Shown here one piece after another: positions 1 through 7,777 of a stretch of DNA of 18,181 bases. Each line of letters starts with the position of its first letter. The stretch's first letter is position 1. The notes beneath the pieces are model-generated. The model had not been told where the DNA came from and did no database searches. It worked only from the letters and a program-made list of their open reading frames with translations. Source of the stretch: Burkholderiaceae bacterium (GTDB taxonomy: Bacteria; Pseudomonadota; Gammaproteobacteria; Burkholderiales; Burkholderiaceae); the NCBI GenBank assembly GCA_023253905.1, contig JALREG010000407.1:1-18181 (forward strand). Reading direction: 5' to 3'. The translations under genes were made by a program, and so were the position numbers.

Positions 1-62
1 AGCAGCATCTGTGCCAATCGCCAGGCCCGACCTATGCACCAAATTAGGGCGCAATCAAGGGC

Positions 63-3000
63 TCATGTCTCGCAGGTGCCGGACAAGGCCGAATTGATCT
101 GCGCGAGCTCGAGCGCAAACACCGATACGTCACCGCCCGCATCGATATTCATGCGGTCGATACCCGCATCGACATCGCCACGCACATCGTTTCGTGCAGC
201 GACCCCGCCCAGCGCGGCACCGCCGCCACTGGTGGCCTCCAGGCTCACCTCCGCATCGATCACCGCTGAATCGTGGGCGGCGACCTCGATCGAGCCGCCA
301 ATCTGCGCGCTCACCCGGTCGGAGATTGCGCGAGCGCTCCTGTCGGCCTCGCTCGGGCCGGTGAGAATCGGGCTCACCCAGGCAAGCGTTCGCGTGCTGA
401 CCTTGTTGCTGGCCAGCACGAAGCTCGCCGCTGCCCCGTCGGCATTGGCCGCGGCTTCGTTACTGATGGTGGCCGTGATGTGCGCGCCCTGATCAGCGCC
501 AGGCTCTTCGTCGAGCGCACCCGCCTGAACCTTGACATCGCCTGCAACCGCAAACCCGGTGTTGACGACACGCGCGCTGATGAGCGCCGGCTGCTCATCG
601 CCGATGCTGGTGCCGAGCAGCGCATCGAGGCTGTTGAAAAGCACGTTCTGTGCTTCCCAGCCGATGGTGTTGAAAGCCAGCGTGACACCGACCGCAGTGC
701 CATCCGAGCTCATTGCCGCGAAGTTGTTCGCCTCGATAGTGGAGACATTGTCAGCACCGACGGTGAGGTCGCCCTCAACCAGCAGGTCGCTATTGGAGAT
801 GACCGCATTCGCGCGACTCAACACCATGTTGGTGGAGATCAGCGCGTTCACCGCGAGGCTGGGCGGCGCAGGCGGTTCGGGTGCCAGATCGGTGGGGCTG
901 TCGCCACCGGCGGTGGTGTCGGCGCCGGCGTCGGTACCCGTGTCAGCGGCTGCATCACTCGCGCCCGTATCGGCCGTGGCGCCATCGGTGGCGGCGCCGG
1001 CATCGGTGTCAGCGCCGGCGTCACCCTCAGCAGGGACTTCTTCAGGCTCAGTCGCCTCCTCGGCGGGCGCCTCTTCCTCCGCGGCTGCGCTATGGGTTTC
1101 ACCGCTCAGGCAGGCCTCGATCGATGCGCCTTCAAGCGCCATCACCGTGAGCTCGCCGCCCGAGATGGCGTCGACCCGATCAAGCTCGGCGTCGGCGCTG
1201 CTCCGAAGATCGTTACGCGCGACCAGCCCGCCGACCGCCACCGCGCCACCGCTCTCGGTGACCATGCAGACCTGCGCCTGGATCGACGCGGTGTCAGCCG
1301 CGCTCACCTCGATGCCTTCGCCCGCAACCAACTGTACGCGCGGCGATGCTGCGTTCTCGGGGCTGATCCGCGTCGCCGCGCGCGAAGCAATCATGTTGCT
1401 CGCCAGCACGAATCCGGCAGCGGTGCTCGCGCCGCTCGAAGCGGTGGTGCGTTCGATATTGGCGGCAACGCTCTCTTCGGTTTCGGCCGAAATGCTGATC
1501 GCGCCCTCGGCCGACAGGTCGGCGCTGCGAATCGTGGTGACAACGCCCGCCGGCTGTTCATCGCCAATGTCGGTGCCGAGCAGGGCATCGACGGTGGCAA
1601 ACAGAACGTTCTGCGCTTCCCAGCCAATGGTGTTGAAGGCGAGGGTCACGCCAATCGCGGTGCCGCCGGCCTCGGCGGCAGCCGCGTTTTCCGCCTCGAT
1701 CGACGAGGCGTTGCTACCGGCCACCTCGAGGTCGCCGGCTGCGGTGATCGTTGAATCCAGTATGGAGGTGTTGACCTCGGCGAGCACCAGATTGGTTGCG
1801 ATGATGCCGTTGAAGGCAAAGCTCGCGTCTTCCTTCTCCTCGACGCCGGTGGTGCCGCCGCCCGCGGGCGCCTCATCCTCTGCGGCACTTTCGTCGCCAG
1901 CCGCGTCCCCATCCTCGCCGGCCGTTCCGCCATCAGCGGCCGCTTCCTCATCGGCGGCATCACCCTCTTCCGCCTCAGCCTCTTCCTCCTCCTGCTCTTC
2001 CAGCGGCTGATCGGTGATCAGGGCCGTCAGCGTGGCCGAGCCGTCACCCGTGATCGACACATCGCCGTCGACCTCAAGGTTCGCCTGCTCAACCAGGGTA
2101 TTGACGGCACTACGCAGATCATTGCGTGCAACCAGGCCCCCAAGTGAGGCGCCTCCGGCGGCTTCGGCCGACAGACTCACTCGCGAGGCGACGCCCGCGG
2201 TATCGCTTGCTTCGACCGTGAGGCTGCCCGCGGTGTGCGGGTCAACGCCTGGCAAGTCGGTGAGAAGCGCCGAGGCCCGCGAACTCAGCATGTTGCTCGC
2301 GAGCACAAAGCTCGCCGAGGCCCCGCCTTCGGAAGCCACCGAGTTTTCGATGTCGGCCGTGATCTGCGGCTCGGACACCGCACTTAGCGTGAGGTCTTCG
2401 CCGACCTCGATCGCGGTGCGGGCGATTTCAGCGCGAACCTCAGCGGGTGCCTCATCGCCAATACTGGTGCCGAGCAGTGCATCGATCGCGGCAAACAGGA
2501 TGTTCTGTGATTCCCAACCGATGGTGTTGAAGGCGAGCGTGACACCGGCAGCCACTCCGCCGGTGCTCTCGGTGGTGGCCGCATTGCTCGCTTCTATCGT
2601 TGAGACGTTTTCGGCTTCGACGCCCAGGCTGCCGAGGATCGTAACCTCGCTGTCCAAAAGCTCGGCGGTGGCTGTGTTCAGCACCAGGTTGGTGGCAATC
2701 AGCGCGTTGACCGATAGCGCACCCCCGCCTGCTGCCCCGCCGCTCGTCGTGTCCTCACCGCTTCCGGCATCGGTGCCGGTGTCTGTACCTGTGTCAGCGC
2801 CGGTGCCGGTGTCCGTTCCCGTTCCGCTGTCGGCAGCCGGGTCATCGGCTGCGGCTTCCCCTTCCGCACCTTCTTCTTCGAATTCTGATTCGCTGCCAGC
2901 GCTTACTTCACCACTGAGCGATGCGGTGATCGACGCATCCGAGGTGCCGCCTATCGTGACATCAACCCCGGCATCGAGCGCCGCATCGGTGACCGAGGCA

Positions 3001-5402
3001 AGCACCCCTGCCCGCATGTCATTACGCACGACGATGCCGCCTACCGCCATCGCGGCGCCGCCGCCGGAGGACGCCGCTGCCGTCATGGTCACATCGGCTT
3101 CGATCGCGGATTCATCTTCGGCCTCGACGGAAATTGAACCCCCCGCCTCGATTGAGACCAGGCCCGCGTCGTCGTCGTCGTGCCCGCGGATCAATGCCCG
3201 CGTTTCAGCGCGTACCCGGTTGCTTGCAAGAATGCCCGAGGCACCGACCGATGATGCGGCCGCGGCACCCGCATTGGCTTCGGATTCGTTGCTGACTTCC
3301 GCGGTGAGCGCGATAGCGTCGACCGCGCGAACGCTGATGTCGCCGCCCGCCGACAGATCGGTGCCCATCACGAGCGCGGTGGTCTCGAGCGGGAGTTCAT
3401 CAGTGAGGAGATCGGTGCCGAGCAGCGCGTTAATTCCAGCCAGCGCAATGTTGCCCATGTCCCAGCCGACCGCATTAAACGCAAGCGAAATTCCGCCCGC
3501 TGCGCCCGGCGCATTGGTGACCGTGCTGCCCGCCGAGGTTGAGCTTTCGATTTCGGTTGCGTTCAGTGCCTCGACAACGATGTTGCCCTCGTCGCCCGCA
3601 CTGATCGTGCTCGATTCGACAATCGCTTCAACGGCACCGGTGAGCTGAGTCCAGGCGATCGTGCCGCCCAAGGAAAGTGAAAATGTTTCAGAGGCCTCTT
3701 CCTCGTCACCCACCACAGCCAGGGACTCGGTCACGGCGCTCATCGAGCCTTCGCTCGAGGCGATCACGGCGAAGTCGCCCGCCTCCACCTCGGCATCGGA
3801 TACCTGCGCAAGCACACCGCGATCAACGGTGGCACTCGCCACCGCCACGCCAATCTGAATGCTTTTGACCAGCGGCAACTCAGCTGAGAAGCCCGCGCTT
3901 TCGGCCGAATACACCGACTCGTCACGCGCGACCATCGCCACCGCGCCCGGCGCGGTGATGGTGACCTCCGAGAGCCTCACCTCGGTCGTGCCCTCGGCGT
4001 TGAGCTTGGCGACCTTGCCGCGTGAACTTGCCGAGCTGCTGGTGAGCGCATAGATGCCGAGCGCCGACGCATCGATATCAGCGCCCGCCACCATGGCAAG
4101 CACGTTATCAATGATGTCGATCGTCTGAACACCGACCAGGTTCGACTCGACCGAACCATTGATGCCGGCAGTGGGCTCATCTTCGCTGTCATCGCCCGGC
4201 GCATCGAGCGAGGCCGCCGAGACCTGCACCGAGGGCGCGTTGCCGTCTTTGGGCGGCGCAAGCGACACCTCGAACCCACCGTCCCCGAGACTCGCCTGGG
4301 TGTTGCGGACGATTTCGATGCGGCTGATGCCCAGATCAAAACCGCCGGTGAAGGCACTGACCAGGCTGCCTGCGGTATCGAGGATTGCCGCGAAGCGGCT
4401 GCGATCAACCGCCTCGATCAGAACATCGATGCCCTCGCTGTCGTCTTCGGCGTCGACGATGAGCCGCGCACCGCCCGCCACAACCGCCGAGGTGGTCTGG
4501 ATGGATGTGATGTCGACCGTGCCAAAGCCACCCTCACCCTCAACGGTGAACAGGTTTTCGGTGATGGCGACCACCTCGAGCGAGCGCGCTTCGATCAGCG
4601 CACTGCCGCCGACGCGCGCGATCGCGCTGGTGCTCGCCTCGATATCGAGATTGACGATGACGCCGGTGGACTCCAACCCTACCTGAGCACCCACCACCGA
4701 TTCAAGCATCACCGCGCCGCCCGAGCGCACCGTGCCATCAACGATGACCGAGGTGTTGAGCGCCACCGTGTCGTCTTCAAGCTCGTCGGCCTCGAGAAGT
4801 TGCTGGGCCTTGAGCAACACATTGCCGCCGACCTGCAGCGTCTTGCCCGCGGGCAGCAGAATCGACTCGCTTTCCACGAGCAGCGCTGCGGTGTCGAGCG
4901 AGAGGCTGTCGAAGGTGACCTTGTCGACGCCATCCAGACCGCGAATGCCGAGTGCGCCCGTGGGCTTGGCGAAGATCAGCTCATAAAGTTCGCTGCTCCC
5001 GGAGAGTTTGAGGCGTCCGTCGGGCTGCTGGCTGAGGAGCACCTCGTCATCGCCCGCTCCCAGGTCGATCAGAAGATTGGTGGGGGCGCTGTTGAGTTCG
5101 AGCACTTTCCCGCCGCCGCTTTGCAGCTGGTTGCTCTGGGTGGCGCCTCGGGTGAGGTCAACGCGGATTGCACCCTGTGAGATGTCGGCAATGGTCGGGA
5201 GATCGGAGGTGCGATCACCCACCTCGATCACGACGTTGGCAGCAGCGAGCGGCTCCTCGGCCTCGGGCCGCGACTGCTGAATCATCGGCTCGGCCGACAG
5301 CAGCACGCGGTCTTCCAGCCGCTCGACGTGTGCGCGACTGCGCGCCCAAGCCAATCGACGCCCTTTAGGCGACCAGCGTTTAAATCTTCTGCTAGAACTC
5401 AA
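63..5402 (-). CDS. Giant LEPR-XLL domain repeat protein, putative surface protein
   Basis: This 1779-residue acidic, Ala/Ser/Thr/Gly-rich protein has a basic N-terminus followed by LEDRVLLSAEP at about residues 33-43, a LEPR-XLL motif. That motif is known from very large repetitive proteins of environmental bacteria. The rest is built of beta-solenoid-like rungs with the recurring pattern GGD-V-V-A-x-x-A-x-I. From about residue 580 these form four long modules of roughly 300-320 residues, each marked by LAFN-x-(I/V)-GW (Trp647, Trp963, Trp1261, Trp1582) and, later, by (A/V)RNDxR. Three acidic low-complexity linkers separate the modules. The start is TTG, supported by GGGGAG six bases upstream. 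The protein stops just where a fourth linker would be expected, and no C-terminal RTX or anchoring domain is visible. The gene is divergent from the kinase-regulator pair. A surface or adhesion role is inferred from the family, and the substrate or partner is unknown. I am confident that it is a real gene but not of its function. Confidence 0.9.
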   Translation of the reverse strand: MSSSRRFKRWSPKGRRLAWARSRAHVERLEDRVLLSAEPMIQQSRPEAEEPLAAANVVIEVGDRTSDLPTIADISQGAIRVDLTRGATQSNQLQSGGGKVLELNSAPTNLLIDLGAGDDEVLLSQQPDGRLKLSGSSELYELIFAKPTGALGIRGLDGVDKVTFDSLSLDTAALLVESESILLPAGKTLQVGGNVLLKAQQLLEADELEDDTVALNTSVIVDGTVRSGGAVMLESVVGAQVGLESTGVIVNLDIEASTSAIARVGGSALIEARSLEVVAITENLFTVEGEGGFGTVDITSIQTTSAVVAGGARLIVDAEDDSEGIDVLIEAVDRSRFAAILDTAGSLVSAFTGGFDLGISRIEIVRNTQASLGDGGFEVSLAPPKDGNAPSVQVSAASLDAPGDDSEDEPTAGINGSVESNLVGVQTIDIIDNVLAMVAGADIDASALGIYALTSSSASSRGKVAKLNAEGTTEVRLSEVTITAPGAVAMVARDESVYSAESAGFSAELPLVKSIQIGVAVASATVDRGVLAQVSDAEVEAGDFAVIASSEGSMSAVTESLAVVGDEEEASETFSLSLGGTIAWTQLTGAVEAIVESSTISAGDEGNIVVEALNATEIESSTSAGSTVTNAPGAAGGISLAFNAVGWDMGNIALAGINALLGTDLLTDELPLETTALVMGTDLSAGGDISVRAVDAIALTAEVSNESEANAGAAAASSVGASGILASNRVRAETRALIRGHDDDDAGLVSIEAGGSISVEAEDESAIEADVTMTAAASSGGGAAMAVGGIVVRNDMRAGVLASVTDAALDAGVDVTIGGTSDASITASLSGEVSAGSESEFEEEGAEGEAAADDPAADSGTGTDTGTGADTGTDTGTDAGSGEDTTSGGAAGGGALSVNALIATNLVLNTATAELLDSEVTILGSLGVEAENVSTIEASNAATTESTGGVAAGVTLAFNTIGWESQNILFAAIDALLGTSIGDEAPAEVRAEIARTAIEVGEDLTLSAVSEPQITADIENSVASEGGASASFVLASNMLSSRASALLTDLPGVDPHTAGSLTVEASDTAGVASRVSLSAEAAGGASLGGLVARNDLRSAVNTLVEQANLEVDGDVSITGDGSATLTALITDQPLEEQEEEEAEAEEGDAADEEAAADGGTAGEDGDAAGDESAAEDEAPAGGGTTGVEEKEDASFAFNGIIATNLVLAEVNTSILDSTITAAGDLEVAGSNASSIEAENAAAAEAGGTAIGVTLAFNTIGWEAQNVLFATVDALLGTDIGDEQPAGVVTTIRSADLSAEGAISISAETEESVAANIERTTASSGASTAAGFVLASNMIASRAATRISPENAASPRVQLVAGEGIEVSAADTASIQAQVCMVTESGGAVAVGGLVARNDLRSSADAELDRVDAISGGELTVMALEGASIEACLSGETHSAAAEEEAPAEEATEPEEVPAEGDAGADTDAGAATDGATADTGASDAAADTGTDAGADTTAGGDSPTDLAPEPPAPPSLAVNALISTNMVLSRANAVISNSDLLVEGDLTVGADNVSTIEANNFAAMSSDGTAVGVTLAFNTIGWEAQNVLFNSLDALLGTSIGDEQPALISARVVNTGFAVAGDVKVQAGALDEEPGADQGAHITATISNEAAANADGAAASFVLASNKVSTRTLAWVSPILTGPSEADRSARAISDRVSAQIGGSIEVAAHDSAVIDAEVSLEATSGGGAALGGVAARNDVRGDVDAGIDRMNIDAGGDVSVFALELAQINSALSGTCET
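861..1091 (-). repeat. Acidic low-complexity linker 3 of the giant protein
   Basis: Encodes residues about 1438-1514, a Glu/Ala-rich then Ala/Asp/Thr/Gly-rich stretch ending in a Pro-rich segment. It lies between repeat modules three and four. The DNA consists of short repeating GC-rich units and could change length by slippage. Confidence 0.7.
1824..2000 (-). repeat. Acidic low-complexity linker 2 of the giant protein
   Basis: Encodes residues about 1135-1193, almost entirely Glu, Asp, Ala and Gly. It lies between repeat modules two and three, in the same position relative to the RNDLR and LAFNTIGW landmarks as the other linkers. Confidence 0.7.
2721..2903 (-). repeat. Acidic low-complexity linker 1 with Thr-Gly-Thr-Asp repeats
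   Basis: Encodes residues about 834-894. It begins with a Glu-rich patch and continues as repeated TGTD/TGAD units, then Gly/Ala. It lies between repeat modules one and two. The TGTD units come from short DNA repeats of the GGTGTC type. Confidence 0.7.
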
Positions 5403-5410
5403 AGGACTCT

Positions 5411-5421
5411 CCCCTTCGGGG
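5411..5421 (-). promoter_or_regulatory. Small hairpin over the Shine-Dalgarno of the giant gene
   Basis: On the minus strand the sequence reads CCCCGAAGGGG, a 4-bp stem, and continues into GGGGAGAGTCCT and the TTG start. The 3' arm of the stem is part of the ribosome binding site, so a folded leader would partly hide it. The pairing is seen in the sequence; a regulatory effect is inference. Confidence 0.35.
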
Positions 5422-5510
5422 CGCTCAAACCCACTGCGCTACCGGGAAATCGTGAGCAGACGCTGAAAACGGGATCCGATCGCTTTGGGACATCTCGGAC
5501 GAACACAAAA

Positions 5511-5538
5511 TCGGCATGGGCCGATGGGCCGATGCCGA
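5511..5538. promoter_or_regulatory. Inverted repeat enclosing a tandem GGGCCGAT duplication
   Basis: TCGGCAT at 5511-5517 is the exact reverse complement of ATGCCGA at 5532-5538. Between and overlapping them are two adjacent copies of GGGCCGAT (5518-5525 and 5526-5533). The element lies about 110 bases upstream of the giant gene start, so it could be a leader hairpin or an operator. No matching regulator was identified. Confidence 0.35.
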
Positions 5539-5618
5539 ACGAGCGTGTTGCGCCAACTTCAATGAGCGTCCTGCGCTTTCAACCCCCAGTTTCTGCTAAC
5601 TCTCCCCGCTAAATCACT

Positions 5619-5652
5619 GAAAAGATTGCCGCTTTCAATTGTGGCAATTTTC
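5619..5652. promoter_or_regulatory. Bulged inverted repeat in AT-rich intergenic DNA
   Basis: GAAAAGATTGCC at 5619-5630 pairs with GGCAATTTTC at 5643-5652 if one G is bulged, leaving a 12-base loop. It overlaps the first unit of the direct repeats that follow. It may be an operator or a transcript hairpin; no run of T follows. Confidence 0.3.
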
Positions 5653-5703
5653 GGGGATTTCGTCAGCCCTCCAATTTCGACAGATTCCGACCAATTCGCA
5701 CCG
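5647..5703 (+). promoter_or_regulatory. Five 10-bp direct repeats, candidate response-regulator operator
   Basis: Units start at 5647 (ATTTTCGGGG), 5657 (ATTTCGTCAG), 5674 (ATTTCGACAG), 5684 (ATTCCGACCA) and 5694 (ATTCGCACCG). Spacings are 10, 17, 10 and 10 bases, so most units fall on one face of the helix. The array ends three bases before a candidate -35 hexamer. OmpR/PhoB-type regulators bind tandem direct repeats beside the -35, and this operon encodes such a regulator. Autoregulation is inferred, not shown. Confidence 0.35.
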
Positions 5704-5706
5704 GGG

Positions 5707-5735
5707 TTGGTGGCCAGGGCGACTGCGCTTAGACT
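5707..5735 (+). promoter_or_regulatory. Candidate sigma-70 promoter of the kinase-regulator operon
   Basis: TTGGTG at 5707-5712 and TAGACT at 5730-5735 are separated by 17 bases. Both match the consensus only partly. Transcription would begin around 5742, almost at the GTG start at 5744, so the message could be nearly leaderless. That would fit the lack of a clear Shine-Dalgarno before that GTG. Confidence 0.3.
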
Positions 5736-5743
5736 CGGGCGCC

Positions 5744-7777
5744 GTGCGTAATCGGATCATTCATTGGCTGACGGCCTGGTTGGGGCTGCTGCTCGCGGCA
5801 GGATTGCTCGCGGCCGGCACGGCAGCGGGCGCGCCGATCCCCCGCTTGCTGGCCCAGCCCAGCGAAGACCTGGCAGGCGCGGTCTGGCTGCTCGAAGACC
5901 CTGCCGGCACGCTCTCGATCGATCAGGTACGTAGCCCCGCACTCCAGGCCCGATTCACGCCCTGGGATCCCGCACGGGGTGATGTCAACCTCGGTTTCAG
6001 CGCGTCCACCTGGTGGCTGCGGGTGCGACTGCAGCGAAGTCCGGAGGCGCCCGCCGCCTGGATCCTGAACGTCCCCTATGCCTACAACAAATTCATCGAT
6101 TTCCATGCGCCCGGGCTCCCAGTGGTGGTCACCGGTCATGCCCGTCCGCCTGAGAACCGACCGCTTCTCGGCCCGCACTTTGCATTTCCAGTTCGCCTCG
6201 AGAGCGACGCGCAGGACTTCTACTTCCGGGTCGCATCCCATTACGCGGTGAGCTTCCCGCTGGTCGCCTGGCAGATCCGGGAATATTCCCGCCACACGCT
6301 TTTCGAGCGACTGCTTCAAGCCCTCTACCACGGCGCACTGGCTGCGATGGTGGTCTATGCGTTCTTTATCTGGCTGTCTTCCCGCGACACGCGCTTTGGC
6401 CTCTATGCCGCCTACGGCTCGGCACTCAGCCTCGGCATTCTCGCAGGCAACGGATGGGGCGGAATCCTCCTGTGGCCGCAATGGCAAGCGTTTGATGAGG
6501 TGTCCTCGGGTGTCTTTCTGTCGCTGACGATGGCGGCCCTCCTGCTTCTCGCCCGGAGCGTCCTGAATTCCCGAAGCGCCGCACCGGTCTGGCTGGACCG
6601 CCTCGCGCAGGGGGGGGCTGTGCTGGGTGCGATTCACGCCGGGATCATGCTTGCGAGCACCGGGCACAGCGCCCTGGCCACCTGGCTGTTTCAGGGTCTG
6701 ATCGCGCTTGGACTGGCGGCGATCGTGCTGATCGGCGCGCTCGCCTGGGGTGTGCGCCATACCGCCACCCCCGGGAGGAGCTATTTTCTGCTGAGCTGGG
6801 GGGTGCTGTCGGTTGGCATCGCTGCGGGTGCCCTACGCATGCTCGGATGGCTCCCCACCAATACGCTGACCGCCTACGCGGTACAGATTTCCACAGCGAT
6901 CGAGATGCTGCTCCTCTCGTTCATGCTGGCGAGCATTGTGCGCGAGGAGCGACAGCTGGGCCTCTCTGCGCAGGCGCGCGTGATTGATGTCCTCCAGGCC
7001 CAGGAAAGCCGGCTCGAGCGAGCAGTCGAGGAGCGCACACGCGCACTCGCCGACAGCGTTCAGAGCGAGCGCCGGACCTTGTCGGAATATCTGCGCTTTG
7101 CGGCGCTGGTTTCGCATGAATTCAGAAACGGGATGAACGTCATTTCCGCGCAGGCGGACCTGCTCGGCAAGCAGGCATCGGACGCCACGGTGCAGACACG
7201 CACCCAGGTCATTGGCCAGCAGGTGGCGCGTCTTGCCAAACTCACCGACACCTGGCTGAAATCGGACCAGATCCTCAATTCGTCCAGCCCTCCATCCATC
7301 GAGGCGATCGACTGCCGAGCCTGGCTTGCGCAGGCGATTGCGACGCAGCCGGATGGCTATGACGGGCATCAGATCAGCTGGGAGGTTGCTCACGATGCGG
7401 CGACCCTATGGGCCGATCGGGATCTGCTCGAGATCGTACTCACGAATCTGCTCAGCAACGCCTGCCGATATTCGCCGGCCCAATCACCCATCGTCATTCG
7501 AATCCACTCACAGCGCAATGAGTCTGGCGCCACCCTCACCGGACTTTCGGTACAGGATCGCGGCGAGGGCATCGAGCCGCTCCTGCATGAGCGGATCTTC
7601 GATCGCTATTTCCGGGTGCGGCCCGAGGGCGGGGTGAGCGGCATCGGTTTGGGCCTGAATTTCGTGCGCCACATCGCCGAGCAGCATCACGGGCATGTCG
7701 AGCTTAAAAGCGAGCCCGGCCGTGGCAGCACATTCACGGTCTGGTTCCCCGACCGAATTCCGCCGGGGCGCGCATGA
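5744..7777 (+). CDS. 7TM-DISM sensor histidine kinase
   Basis: This is an inner-membrane sensor kinase of 677 residues with the GTG start at 5744. That start was chosen because it directly precedes a hydrophobic signal segment (about residues 5-30); an in-frame TTG at 5639 would add 35 unlikely residues. Domains in order are a periplasmic DISM-type beta-rich sensor (about 45-180), a seven-helix membrane region (about 190-400), a coiled-coil stretch, HisKA with His458 in SHEFRN, and a HATPase domain. The HATPase domain shows the N box (LLSNACRYSP), G1 (DRGEGIEP) and G2 (GIGLGLNF). HEFRNGMN replaces the common HEFRTPL, so the usual Pro after the phospho-His is absent. The stop overlaps the response regulator start as ATGA, so the two should form a cognate pair. 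DISM sensors are thought to bind carbohydrate-like ligands, but the ligand here is unknown. Confidence 0.9.
   Translation: MRNRIIHWLTAWLGLLLAAGLLAAGTAAGAPIPRLLAQPSEDLAGAVWLLEDPAGTLSIDQVRSPALQARFTPWDPARGDVNLGFSASTWWLRVRLQRSPEAPAAWILNVPYAYNKFIDFHAPGLPVVVTGHARPPENRPLLGPHFAFPVRLESDAQDFYFRVASHYAVSFPLVAWQIREYSRHTLFERLLQALYHGALAAMVVYAFFIWLSSRDTRFGLYAAYGSALSLGILAGNGWGGILLWPQWQAFDEVSSGVFLSLTMAALLLLARSVLNSRSAAPVWLDRLAQGGAVLGAIHAGIMLASTGHSALATWLFQGLIALGLAAIVLIGALAWGVRHTATPGRSYFLLSWGVLSVGIAAGALRMLGWLPTNTLTAYAVQISTAIEMLLLSFMLASIVREERQLGLSAQARVIDVLQAQESRLERAVEERTRALADSVQSERRTLSEYLRFAALVSHEFRNGMNVISAQADLLGKQASDATVQTRTQVIGQQVARLAKLTDTWLKSDQILNSSSPPSIEAIDCRAWLAQAIATQPDGYDGHQISWEVAHDAATLWADRDLLEIVLTNLLSNACRYSPAQSPIVIRIHSQRNESGATLTGLSVQDRGEGIEPLLHERIFDRYFRVRPEGGVSGIGLGLNFVRHIAEQHHGHVELKSEPGRGSTFTVWFPDRIPPGRA

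Larger units (their letters stand above)
5403..5743. other. Divergent intergenic region between giant gene and sensor kinase
   Basis: These 341 bases separate two divergently transcribed genes and must hold both promoters. They are less GC-rich than the flanking genes, mainly from about 5590 to 5700. I see a 7-bp inverted repeat (5511-5538), a bulged inverted repeat (5619-5652), five 10-bp direct repeats (5647-5703) and a candidate -35/-10 pair for the kinase. No convincing minus-strand sigma-70 promoter was found by eye. No small gene was recognised here. Confidence 0.6.

Noticed and set aside
1..62. Possible continuation of the giant gene past its stop by frameshift
   Set aside because: Frames following the stop do not encode the acidic linker composition, and the other two frames close within about 30 bases. 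The stop appears real, though the left edge limits the view.
273..2010. Two overlapping plus-strand open frames of about 490 codons each
   Set aside because: They overlap each other and the giant gene and follow the repeat pattern of the minus-strand protein. They are shadows.
861..2903. Repetitive GC-rich DNA considered as a CRISPR array or minisatellite
   Set aside because: The repeats are codon-phased and encode acidic protein linkers. There is no repeat-spacer regularity.
2014..3648. 544-codon plus-strand open frame antisense to the giant gene
   Set aside because: Its composition (Ser/Ala/Pro/Thr) is the expected shadow of a GC-rich, Ala/Ser-rich gene on the other strand. No domain or signal is recognisable.
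5639..5743. 35-residue upstream extension of the kinase from a TTG codon
   Set aside because: It would run through the direct repeats and candidate promoter, and it precedes a normal signal peptide that starts at the GTG at 5744.
5729..6760. 343-codon minus-strand open frame antisense to the sensor kinase
   Set aside because: The kinase on the other strand has clear domains. This frame is Arg/Gln/Gly-rich with no recognisable domain.
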